Position numbers and translations under genes: made by a program. Source: Candidatus Obscuribacterales bacterium (lineage in GTDB: Bacteria; Cyanobacteriota; Vampirovibrionia; Obscuribacterales; Obscuribacteraceae). Taken from it: a stretch of 64,000 bases of DNA. Positions 52,671-60,987 of this stretch are shown piece after piece (the first letter of the stretch is position 1; each line of letters begins with the position of its first letter). Location: positions 48,084 through 112,083 of the forward strand of contig JAIELX010000003.1 in the NCBI GenBank assembly GCA_019752635.1, in the 5' to 3' direction. The notes below the pieces were generated by a model. The model was not told the DNA's origin and made no database searches. It saw nothing but the letters and a program-made list of their open reading frames with translations.

Positions 52671-53843
52671 TTGTTCGCCGAGCGTAACCCTCAAAGGAAG
52701 CACCTGGTTAGACAACCGGCATTAGACCAGCTTTGGTCTTGTTTGTCTCGATGTCTGCTATTCGAAGAGCCGACAACCAAGTGGACCAAGTTGCTGACTC
52801 AGGTCTCGAAGCATGTAAAAAATGGTGCCGCAGATGCAAGCGCCGCGTCGCTAGTTGAGCAGCAGATGCTTTTCCGTGATGTTTTCGGCGGAGAAGAAGA
52901 GTTGCCGGTTTCGCGTCTCTTCAACATGGTGCTGGCACTGGAAGAGATTGATCGGTTTGAGGACGCCTGCTTCTATAACTGGCATATGTCATTTGTTGCG
53001 GAAGAAGCTGTGCCGGAGAAATCTGATTTCCCTTCCGAAGTGGCATTGGCCCTTCAGTTGGGACCGGGAGAATCTGCCTGGTTGGAGCATTCCTGGTTGG
53101 CGGCCCCCGAGTGGATTGTGTTACTTTCTCACGGACCGTGGGAAGGGGACCCTCTGGGGGATTTCGTTCGACAGTGTCTGGAACCGTTTGTCGGAGCGGA
53201 AGAAACCGTTCCTTCGTTATTGGCAATGCGAGAGCATTTTCGCGATCGACTCAGTGCCATGCGCTCTCGGCTGCAAGCGAACTTCCAGCCGGAGATAGTT
53301 TTGCTGGTAGAAGGTGCCACTGAAGCTATCCTCATTCCGCACTTTGCCACGCTCCTGAAAATAGATGCAAACGTTGTATTGATTCTTGCCTGCGGCGGCG
53401 CCAAGCAGCTGCAGCGCCGATACATTGCGCTGTCGGATATCACCCGCTTGCCCGTTTGGTGCTTAATGGATCGCGATGCAGACGAACAGATCGCCGCTGT
53501 GCAAGAGCTGCTCAGACCGGCTAAGGATCAGTTGCATGTATGGCATGACGGCGAGATTGAAGACTCTTTGTCGGTGGCGGTTTTACTTCGCCATCTCAAC
53601 ATGTTCTTGAGTCGGCTCGGAGCCGCGTCTCCGGTCCTTCCGGACGAGTTTGAGGCTGATGTCAGCCGCACATCATCTTTGGATCGCATTTGGCGCTCGC
53701 GCGGACTAGGGGATTTTGATAAGGTGGGATTTGCCAAGTATCTTGCTGAGCACATGAGTTCTACGGAAGTTCCAGAACAAGTAAAGCACCTGCTTAGACT
53801 GATGATTAGTCATGTCGGAGCCGCTAAAAATGGTCGAACCTGA
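52671..53843 (+). CDS. Stand-alone OLD-type TOPRIM protein
   Basis: About 390 residues. The C-terminal half is a TOPRIM domain: EIVLLVEGATEAILIPHFA (catalytic Glu), VVLILACGGAKQLQRRYIAL, and LPVWCLMDRDADEQ (DxD), then GEIEDSLSVAVLL. The N-terminal half (about 1-200) is helical and lacks Walker A, so the ABC-type ATPase of OLD nucleases is missing. It may be a metal-dependent nuclease or use a separate ATPase. The only supported start is TTG 52671, with a weak AGGTAA ten bases upstream. Its end overlaps the membrane-protein gene. Confidence 0.75.
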   Translation: MFAERNPQRKHLVRQPALDQLWSCLSRCLLFEEPTTKWTKLLTQVSKHVKNGAADASAASLVEQQMLFRDVFGGEEELPVSRLFNMVLALEEIDRFEDACFYNWHMSFVAEEAVPEKSDFPSEVALALQLGPGESAWLEHSWLAAPEWIVLLSHGPWEGDPLGDFVRQCLEPFVGAEETVPSLLAMREHFRDRLSAMRSRLQANFQPEIVLLVEGATEAILIPHFATLLKIDANVVLILACGGAKQLQRRYIALSDITRLPVWCLMDRDADEQIAAVQELLRPAKDQLHVWHDGEIEDSLSVAVLLRHLNMFLSRLGAASPVLPDEFEADVSRTSSLDRIWRSRGLGDFDKVGFAKYLAEHMSSTEVPEQVKHLLRLMISHVGAAKNGRT

Positions 53844-54306
53844 AGCCTCATCAGTTCCTTCCGGCACTGATTTTCCGAAAAAGCGCAGTCACAAGACCGC
53901 GGCTATTGTGTCTTGTGTACTTTGGGTGATCAGTTTGATTCTCAGTTTCGCCATCCCGCCGACCAGCCCGTATATCTGGGTTCCAGATGTTTTCCTGCTC
54001 ATCGGATTTGTGCCGTTGCTGTTTTCGTGGTCGCCTAGTTGGCCGTGGCTGGTATTCGGTGTTCTCAATTTTCTAATTGGTTGCTTCCTGTTGCTGCTGT
54101 CTTGCCTGGACGATGCGCCTTTTCCGAAAGAGCTGCATGCCGGTAAACATCACATTGTTGAGTATCACCCCTGGGCACCGTGGATGATACTAGGATTGTT
54201 AGCTGCATTATTCGGTCTTGGTCGCATGACAAAAAACATTGTGCGATGGATCATCGTGAAGCAGCGAGCGAAGGCGGCGAATGCCGTTGTTTCACGCGAC
54301 GGCTAG
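53830..54306 (+). CDS. Small polytopic membrane protein of the TOPRIM operon
   Basis: About 158 residues. A 30-residue charged N-terminus is followed by four hydrophobic spans (IVSCVLWVISLILSFAI, VPDVFLLIGFVPLLFSW, WLVFGVLNFLIGCFLLLLSC, WMILGLLAALFGLGR) and a basic C-terminal tail. No family recognised. ATG 53830 has GGAG nine bases before it; an ATG at 53812 is also in frame. It overlaps the TOPRIM gene by 14 bases and lies directly before the TPR gene. Confidence 0.65.
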   Translation: MVEPEASSVPSGTDFPKKRSHKTAAIVSCVLWVISLILSFAIPPTSPYIWVPDVFLLIGFVPLLFSWSPSWPWLVFGVLNFLIGCFLLLLSCLDDAPFPKELHAGKHHIVEYHPWAPWMILGLLAALFGLGRMTKNIVRWIIVKQRAKAANAVVSRDG

Positions 54307-55657
54307 TCGTGTTTGTTGTCCCCTTTGTGAACAAGGAACTCGGTCGGTGTCACAGAGCGAATCGCCAACAGATAATCCAGGGGAGTCGTCCGAACTTGCC
54401 GCCGAGTTGAATAGAATTCAATCGCTGAACGACTCCGACGCAATAGAGGCGCTTGATAAACTAACGACGTCTTTTCCGAACAGCGCAGATGTATTGGTGC
54501 GGTTGGGAATTCTGCAACATCGATGCGGCCAGACTTCCGCTGCTTCAATTAAGCTCAAGAAAGCGTTGGAAATGGATTCCACAAGTGTTGAGGCTCTGGA
54601 AGCACTGGGCGACATTTGTTTAGAGACCGCCAAGTACAAGTTGGCATCGCAATATTATCGCAAGCTTTGCCAGTGCCGCTATTCCCATTACGAGTCGAGG
54701 ATGAAATTAGCCGATGCCTTGTTTCGCTGTAACAAGGCAGAAGAAGCCACAGAGGCCTATCGGCTGGCGACAAGAATGCGCGGTGCCACCATTGACGCTT
54801 TTCGCGGGTATGCCAGTGGACTGGCGCTCATGAAAAAGTTCGATGAGGCGCTGGCAGTTTACCAAGTCGCAGTAAGTAAATTTCCCGGGTCGGATTTCAC
54901 GGCGGAACTCGCCGAGCTGCAGGCGCAGCTTGACGCGATTCGGGCGAGGCGTTCTGATGAGGCCTTATCTACGCTCGGATTGATCGCGCGGTGCCGCAAG
55001 TTGTGCGATCCGCACGAGCCCATGGAGCCCGATGCATTTCGAGATTGGGCGTTGCGTCTTCCCTGGTATGCCAATTGTGGCAATGCGCTGCCGATATCGC
55101 CACCATGCCTGAAGTGGTTCAACCCCTACACTGAGCATGAAACCGAGATCGGCTTTGCTGAGAGCGACTACGGCGAGTTGTCACTTGAGCCTTGCGGCAT
55201 TGATAGCGTTAAAAGTGCGCGTCAAAGTGAGCTTCAAGTTATTCTGAGAGAAGCTGCTAGCGAGCGCGGTTTGGATCTGACCGTGCAGGCTGAGCAACTC
55301 CAGAAAGTGCTTTTCCCAATTGTCGAAAAATCCGTCGAAAAGGTTGTGAAAAGAATTACGGAAGAGTCCGACCTGGAGGAAGAAGAGTCGGATGAGCTGG
55401 AGGGGCGGTTCGACCTTGCGAAACGGGATGCGCTAGCGACTACTGCAATTATTTTGTCGATGCTTCAGCTGGGGGTTCCTGTTCCTTTGGATTTTGCGAT
55501 TGTCTGGTTCTGGTTCGCTCAGGGCCACTGGTGCTTTGAGTATGAATTGGAGCGCGAACTGCCTGAAGCCGAATCACATTATTCCGACTACATTCGAGAA
55601 TTGACAAAAGATTGGGAAGCATCGTTCTGGAAGGACATTGTGTATGTAGTGCTTTAG
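54281..55657 (+). CDS. TPR-repeat protein of the TOPRIM operon
   Basis: Up to 458 residues. Residues about 60-230 hold TPR units (DVLVRLGILQHRCGQTSAA; SVEALEALGDICLETAKYK; SRMKLADALFRCNKAEEA; FDEALAVYQVAVSKFPGSD). A cysteine/aromatic-rich region (RDWALRLPWYANCGNALP) and acidic helices (EESDLEEEESDELEGRFDLA) follow, and a hydrophobic stretch near the end (LGVPVPLDFAIVWFWFAQG). The start may instead be the GTG at 54347, which has AAGGA nine bases before; the ATG at 54281 overlaps the upstream gene by 26 bases. Function unknown. Confidence 0.7.
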   Translation: MPLFHATASRVCCPLCEQGTRSVSQSESPTDNPGESSELAAELNRIQSLNDSDAIEALDKLTTSFPNSADVLVRLGILQHRCGQTSAASIKLKKALEMDSTSVEALEALGDICLETAKYKLASQYYRKLCQCRYSHYESRMKLADALFRCNKAEEATEAYRLATRMRGATIDAFRGYASGLALMKKFDEALAVYQVAVSKFPGSDFTAELAELQAQLDAIRARRSDEALSTLGLIARCRKLCDPHEPMEPDAFRDWALRLPWYANCGNALPISPPCLKWFNPYTEHETEIGFAESDYGELSLEPCGIDSVKSARQSELQVILREAASERGLDLTVQAEQLQKVLFPIVEKSVEKVVKRITEESDLEEEESDELEGRFDLAKRDALATTAIILSMLQLGVPVPLDFAIVWFWFAQGHWCFEYELERELPEAESHYSDYIRELTKDWEASFWKDIVYVVL

Positions 55658-55838
55658 TCAAGTGTCGGTCGTGGGGAACAACATTTGCGAAATATTACCC
55701 GGGCGAACGGCTGTATGGTCGGTCTTGGTGGGTTTTCAAGATTCTTGTTTAATCTGCTTAAGGTGGTCCTGTTGAGATCTTGGTACCGTGCTCTAGATCA
55801 GTAGATCATCGGGATCCTCATGGAGCTGGCAGGCGAGA

Positions 55839-57107
55839 ATGCCGAGTCTTAACCAACCGAGTGCCACGTCGTTGCTAGAGCTGCCTGGAGCCGGGCCCGG
55901 CCCGCAAGCGAATGCTTTCGGTCAACTGCACGGCTCACCTCCGGTTGGCGCGCATTTCGACAAGCTGGACCATTTGCGGTTCCTTGCGGCGCTTTTGATC
56001 GTTTTTCATCATGGCGTGCCGGCTGTGCTCTGCGCAGTTAACGGGTTAGCTTGTGATGCATCCAATACTATAAGGCTAACCGCAGACTTGAGCGGCGTTG
56101 ACCTTGTGGCGCGTGCATTGGTCTTTGAGGGACATTCTGCCGTTGCGTTGTTCATAACGCTCAGCGGGTTTCTTTTTGCAATGATCTGCGGGCGCAGTGC
56201 GATACGATACGATAAGTTCGTCCTCAATCGCGTGTTGCGAATATATCCCATGTACACCTGCGCGATTTTGTTGGCGACTTACCTTTCGCCAGCGAACAAC
56301 GGTATTCTCAATTTGGTGACTTCGTTGTTTTGCTTGCAAAATTTGGCGTCACCCGTGACTCATCCTTTGATCACTCCGCCACTCTGGACGGTGGCAGTAG
56401 AGTTTCAGTTCTACTTGTTGTTTCCGTTTCTCTTGCAGTGGCATTCCAAAAAAGGTGCCAAACCTATTCTCTTGCTGCTGGCAGTATCGATCCTGGCTAA
56501 ATGTCTGGTGTTCGCTCAGACCGGGACGGTGAGAGACTTAGCCTATCTGACTTTGTTCGGTCGTATCGACCAATTTATCATCGGCATGCTTGCCGGCTGG
56601 TACTATCCGCGGTTCGCCGAAAAGCTGCGAAACCCGCTACTGCTTATTGTTTCATCGACGCTAGTCATTTCGATGTTGACGATCTTTCATCTGAAAGGTG
56701 GGTTTCTCGGGACGGCCAACAAGTCTATCTGGCTGATTTGGCCCGTGCTTGAGTCTCTGGCATGGGCAACGGTCATTGTCTCTTATTGCGCTTCGGCGTT
56801 TCAATTGCCGAATCGAATATCGAAGATTTTGTGCGGGCTAGGTGCTATCAGTTTCTCAATGTATCTGTGCCATTACGGTATGGCTCACTTGTTAGCAGGT
56901 AAGCTTGGTCCGCTGCTTCATAAGGCTCTTACAGAGAGTAATCACTGGCTTCATCCTGTTGTGTCCGTGGTGTTCCAGAATCAGTTCTACGGCAGTGTCC
57001 TATTCACTCTCCTTGTTGTGTTTCCCGCGGCTGCGCTTTTTTCGAAGTTGACTTTTCACGCGATTGAAAAACCGTTCATGGACATGCGGGTAAGGTATAA
57101 GGTGTAG
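55839..57107 (+). CDS. Membrane O-acyltransferase of the acyltransferase-3 family
   Basis: A 422-residue polytopic protein. The domain starts FDKLDHLRFLAALLIVFHHG with the family's HxH/R-x-xR region (FVLNRVLRIYPMYTCAILLATY), followed by nine or ten hydrophobic spans. LITPPLWTVAVEFQFYLLFP is the usual catalytic-neighbourhood motif. Family members O-acetylate glycans, lipids or antibiotics on the membrane. It is the first gene of the acyl-carrier operon; the next gene starts nine bases later. Confidence 0.88.
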   Translation: MPSLNQPSATSLLELPGAGPGPQANAFGQLHGSPPVGAHFDKLDHLRFLAALLIVFHHGVPAVLCAVNGLACDASNTIRLTADLSGVDLVARALVFEGHSAVALFITLSGFLFAMICGRSAIRYDKFVLNRVLRIYPMYTCAILLATYLSPANNGILNLVTSLFCLQNLASPVTHPLITPPLWTVAVEFQFYLLFPFLLQWHSKKGAKPILLLLAVSILAKCLVFAQTGTVRDLAYLTLFGRIDQFIIGMLAGWYYPRFAEKLRNPLLLIVSSTLVISMLTIFHLKGGFLGTANKSIWLIWPVLESLAWATVIVSYCASAFQLPNRISKILCGLGAISFSMYLCHYGMAHLLAGKLGPLLHKALTESNHWLHPVVSVVFQNQFYGSVLFTLLVVFPAAALFSKLTFHAIEKPFMDMRVRYKV

Positions 57108-57115
57108 CAGGCGAT

Positions 57116-58891
57116 ATGCAATCGGTCTCGACAGACAATGCCGCAGCAGCGATCGCACCGACGAGCGCGCCCGCTCCAACTGGATGGAAGTTTTCAGCCG
57201 GTACGTTGCTTCTTTCCCTTTGTAGCGTCACCGCTGCGTTTGTTTTACAGCAGATTGTCACTGGTTCGTTTTACGAAACCAATGATGATTTCGCCCATGC
57301 GATGGTGCTATCCGGCGCTCTAAGCGGAACCGCTCCCGATGAGCACCTCATAACTCCCAATGTACTGCTGGCGCAGGGGCTCAAGCAGCTATATGCGTGG
57401 ATGCCTGCGGTGCCCTGGTACTTTGCATTTTTGCTTGGAATTCAGTGGGTAGGCTGCACGGCTTTCCAGTCCATTTTACTGAAGCGCGCAGGGATTGCGG
57501 GCGGTTTGATAGCATTCTGGGCGTATTTTGTCTGTGTGCAAGCGCATCTTCTGATGTCGATGCAGTTTACCAGCACCGCGATTTTTGCTGCTACTGCCGG
57601 TGGTTTGATTGTGTTGGATGCTTGCATGGCCGGCACTGTAACTGCCGGCGCGGCGGCTGTCTGCGCGGTACTGATTCTAGGGGCGGCGCTGCTTCGTAGC
57701 CAATCTTGCCTGATGGGGCTTTTCATAGCTTTGCCCTGTTTGACCTTGATGAAAGTGTCTCTCAGGAATAAGCTGACAGGGCTTGGTGCGCTTCTGATTG
57801 CTGCGGGCTGTAGTTACGGACTGCAGTCTTTGAGTTCCGGCATGCTTGAGCGCGACGCACGGTGGCACGACTTGTACGCGGTGAGGGCACCGCTGTTCAA
57901 GTTGATTGATTCGGGCGGGATTGGCAATACTCCTGATTCACCTCCGCTGCAAGCTGCGGGTTGGACGGTAAACGACGGTCTGTTGCTGAAGAATTTCATG
58001 TACTGCGACAACGAATTGTTTTCCGCTGGCAAGATTCATGGAGCCGCTGCGGTTGCGCCGGTATTGCGCGCCGACGTTGGCTCAGCGTATGTTCTCAACG
58101 AGTTTTCCAGCATCGCAGCAGACAAAACCATTTGGGCAATGCTGATTCTAAGTTTGATGGCCGTTGCTTTGCCCGGGCGCATGGATACCTTTACTCGTTG
58201 GCGTTTCTTTGGCTTGGCGTTAATAGTGTCCGGCTTGATGATGTACTTGCTGATTAGCATGAAACTGCCTTCGCGAGTCTACTTTCCTTGTTTTGCTTTT
58301 CTTTGTGCGATTGCTCTTTTAAATCTCAATAGGGAAAGGTGTTACAGCTTCGCTGCGATGCTTAGCGCGCCCTTCCGCGGAGCAAACAAGACCGCCTCTA
58401 TGCGCGCAGTTGCTGCCTGGTCTTGTCTGGCTTGCTGCTTGATTCCTATCGGGAAATTTCAGTACGAAACGGTCTTGCGCGCCGGCAAAAAACTGAAGCA
58501 CTTGCAACGTGAAACCATGATTTGCTTGGAAAGTCTGCGCCGGAGAGGCGGAATTTATGTAACTTTCGGGAATGCGTTTCCTTATGAGTTCATTGCCCCC
58601 GCGTCCAATCTGGGCACCACTCTTAGTGGTATCCATCTTGTGCCGACTGGTGGCTATAACAATAGTCCCTGGTTTGAAGATTATGTTCGCAGGCTGAATC
58701 TCAACGGAGGGGTTTTGCGTAATCTCGACCGCTCCGATGTTTACGTAATTTCCAGCGAGTATTTCAATCCGTTCTACGTCAAATTTGCCGAAGAACATCT
58801 GGGTGCTCGAGTGCAAATGGTGCCGGTAGAGAAATTTGATCGGATCAATGTGAATCTGTTCGCGGTTCGTCGTGAGACTGCCGCAAAGTAG
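57116..58891 (+). CDS. Polytopic membrane protein of the acyl-carrier operon
   Basis: A 591-residue protein with about ten hydrophobic spans (residues 25-450; GTLLLSLCSVTAAFVLQQIV, ALLRSQSCLMGLFIALPCL, WRFFGLALIVSGLMMYLLI) and a soluble C-terminal domain of about 130 residues (GNAFPYEFIAPASNLGTTL, YFNPFYVKFAEEHLGARV). It resembles GT-C glycosyltransferase-like architecture (multi-span plus periplasmic domain) and has a loop rich in short acidic words (NDDFAHAM), but the family is not secure. It starts nine bases after the acyltransferase gene. Confidence 0.65.
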   Translation: MQSVSTDNAAAAIAPTSAPAPTGWKFSAGTLLLSLCSVTAAFVLQQIVTGSFYETNDDFAHAMVLSGALSGTAPDEHLITPNVLLAQGLKQLYAWMPAVPWYFAFLLGIQWVGCTAFQSILLKRAGIAGGLIAFWAYFVCVQAHLLMSMQFTSTAIFAATAGGLIVLDACMAGTVTAGAAAVCAVLILGAALLRSQSCLMGLFIALPCLTLMKVSLRNKLTGLGALLIAAGCSYGLQSLSSGMLERDARWHDLYAVRAPLFKLIDSGGIGNTPDSPPLQAAGWTVNDGLLLKNFMYCDNELFSAGKIHGAAAVAPVLRADVGSAYVLNEFSSIAADKTIWAMLILSLMAVALPGRMDTFTRWRFFGLALIVSGLMMYLLISMKLPSRVYFPCFAFLCAIALLNLNRERCYSFAAMLSAPFRGANKTASMRAVAAWSCLACCLIPIGKFQYETVLRAGKKLKHLQRETMICLESLRRRGGIYVTFGNAFPYEFIAPASNLGTTLSGIHLVPTGGYNNSPWFEDYVRRLNLNGGVLRNLDRSDVYVISSEYFNPFYVKFAEEHLGARVQMVPVEKFDRINVNLFAVRRETAAK

Positions 58892-59009
58892 CGATCCACT
58901 TTATAATGAAATCGATGGCGTTGAATTTCGGCTGCACTCCTTTTATGCTTTCACCGGTGTGGAGTCGCTGCTCAGAGTGCGGGCTGCAAACGCCTTCGGG
59001 AGAAGTTGC

Positions 59010-60050
59010 ATGTCGGAAACAGTATTGCCGATAACCGAGTGTCAGTTTGACAATGGTATGATCGCTTCGAAAGTCGGAACGTGGCGCCCGCACGGCGAGC
59101 CGACGCGCAAAGATATCAAAGCCTTGCGCGAAGCAGCGCAGGCCGAGGGGTATTCGGTTCTGTACATAAGTGCCGCTGAGCCGATTGAGGCGCTGGAGGA
59201 GCATCTTCAGGGTCGGCTGATCGAGTTTGAAGGGGACCGTGATACCGCACTTGCCGTTCTCAATCGGTTTGGGCAAAAGTACTCCGTGCGCACAGTTGAG
59301 CAGAGCGATTGGCCGGTGATCTTCGACCTTTATCAACATGCATTTTTGACCCGATTCAGTCGAGATCCACTGGTGGGACTACCAAGAGCCCGGCGTCACA
59401 AGCTCAAGTGCATGCGGACCTATCAGAAAAATCATCCTGATTTCTTCTTGATTGCAGAAGATGCGCAGAAGCAAGTGGTTGGCGTGCAGGGCTGCATGCC
59501 CCGCCCGACACAATTCGACCTATACGAATCGGTCATTTTGCCGCAGTCGCGAACGGGCTTCGCGGTGGCGGCAATGCTGAGGGAAAATCTCATCCGCTGC
59601 CGCGATCGGCACCCGGAAGTGACCAGGTTGGTGACGCGAATTTACAGTGACAATATTGTGTCGAGCAACTATTATAAGCAGCTTGGAATGAGCCAATCCG
59701 GCGGAGACTACTTCTATCACCTCTGGATAGACCAACGGAGACAACCTTTAACAGCTATGGACAAAGACAATTTGAGGACCGGAATCTCGAAATTCTTGCA
59801 AGAGCGCTTTCTTGTAGATTTCGGCAAGAACGCCGACGGCTCCACGGATCTGTTCAAGAATGGATTCATCGACTCTTTCGGTTTCATGGAACTGGTCTCG
59901 TATTTGGAGACTGAATTCAAGATTGAATACCAGCCGGAAGAGTTGCTATTGGGGCAGCTGAACAGTCTGGACGGGCTAGTCGAGTCTGTCCTGGCGAAGT
60001 CCGGTGCGGTATCGGCTCCATGGTCAGCTGCAGCTCAACCGCGAGGCTGA
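59010..60050 (+). CDS. GNAT acyltransferase fused to an acyl carrier protein
   Basis: A 346-residue fusion. Residues about 90-245 have a GNAT-like pattern (VEQSDWPVIFDLYQHAFLTRF, FFLIAEDAQKQVVGVQGC, TRIYSDNIVSSNYYKQLGMS). Residues about 265-335 are an acyl carrier domain with DLFKNGFIDSFGFMELVSYLE, where Ser 289 of the D-S-F word should carry 4'-phosphopantetheine. The ATG at 59010 follows GGGAGAAG; the frame from 58872 overlaps the previous gene and was not used. It should take an acyl group from the carrier to an amine, or the reverse. A fusion of this kind is unusual. Confidence 0.82.
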   Translation: MSETVLPITECQFDNGMIASKVGTWRPHGEPTRKDIKALREAAQAEGYSVLYISAAEPIEALEEHLQGRLIEFEGDRDTALAVLNRFGQKYSVRTVEQSDWPVIFDLYQHAFLTRFSRDPLVGLPRARRHKLKCMRTYQKNHPDFFLIAEDAQKQVVGVQGCMPRPTQFDLYESVILPQSRTGFAVAAMLRENLIRCRDRHPEVTRLVTRIYSDNIVSSNYYKQLGMSQSGGDYFYHLWIDQRRQPLTAMDKDNLRTGISKFLQERFLVDFGKNADGSTDLFKNGFIDSFGFMELVSYLETEFKIEYQPEELLLGQLNSLDGLVESVLAKSGAVSAPWSAAAQPRG

Positions 60051-60057
60051 GGCCCGC

Positions 60058-60984
60058 GTGACAGCCGGTTCTACAGCGTCTAAAGCGGCTTTTCTGTTCC
60101 CCGGACAGGGCGCGCACTGCGTCAACATGTTGGACGGCCTCACCGATTGTCCGGCATTTGCTGATCGCTACGCCCTGCTGGTGAAGCGATTAGGTGTAGA
60201 TCCGTTAACATCCGGAGATGATCTTGCTTTAATAAATAGTAACAAGGTCAGCTCTCTTTTGACTGTATTGGCGAGTTCGCTTTCCTTGGATCTATTGCGG
60301 GAGCAAAACATTCAACCTTCTTTTGTTGCCGGTTATAGTGTGGGGCAGTGGACAGCGCTCTATGCGGCCGGTTGCCTCGATTTCGCGTCCCTGGTTGATG
60401 TCGTCTACACCAGGGCAACTTTCATGGATGAGTGCTTTGCGGATCGAAGCGGCGGTATGGTGGCCGTGATCGGTTTGCCACTGCAGGTAGTGGAAGGCAT
60501 TTGCAGCGAAGTACGAGAATCCGGTTCGTTTCTGACGGTAAGCAACTTCAATTGTGTCGGCCAGTATTCGCTGGCCGGTGACGCGGCTGCGGTGGACCTG
60601 GCAATTGCGAAGTTGGAAGGACTGAGTGCGAAGAAGGTTCAGCGACTGCCGGTCGCCGGTGCCTGGCATTGTGACCTACTGGCCAAGGCATCCGAACGGT
60701 TCGAGCACTATCTGCAGTCCGTACCACTGGTATCGCCGTCTGTGCCGGTTTGCGACAATGTGACCGGTGAGGAATTGCCTGCCGATCAAGCACTCTTAAA
60801 GAGTATGCTGGCGCGTCAAATATCGGTTCCTGTTCAATGGGAAAAGTGCATCCAGCATCTGTGCACAAGTGGTTGCACCGAGTTCATAGAGGTTGGTTTT
60901 GGAAACGTGCTCACCAAATTCGGTTTTTTTATCAATCGAAAAGTGGCGCACAAGTCGTTTTATACAGGCGGCGACGGAGGCTAG
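60058..60984 (+). CDS. fabD: FabD-like acyl carrier protein malonyltransferase
   Basis: A 308-residue acyltransferase. FLFPGQGAHCVNML (Gln of oxyanion hole), VAGYSVGQWTALYAAG with nucleophile Ser 94, RATFMDECFADRSGGM (malonyl-carboxylate Arg) and PVAGAWHCDLLAKAS (catalytic His) are in place, then SVPVCDNVTGEE. It should load malonyl or a related acyl group onto the carrier domain of the upstream fusion. GTG 60058 has GAGG five bases before; the frame from 60004 overlaps. As this is outside a fatty-acid operon, it is more likely a dedicated paralogue than housekeeping fabD. Confidence 0.9.
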   Translation: MTAGSTASKAAFLFPGQGAHCVNMLDGLTDCPAFADRYALLVKRLGVDPLTSGDDLALINSNKVSSLLTVLASSLSLDLLREQNIQPSFVAGYSVGQWTALYAAGCLDFASLVDVVYTRATFMDECFADRSGGMVAVIGLPLQVVEGICSEVRESGSFLTVSNFNCVGQYSLAGDAAAVDLAIAKLEGLSAKKVQRLPVAGAWHCDLLAKASERFEHYLQSVPLVSPSVPVCDNVTGEELPADQALLKSMLARQISVPVQWEKCIQHLCTSGCTEFIEVGFGNVLTKFGFFINRKVAHKSFYTGGDGG

Positions 60985-60987
60985 TCT

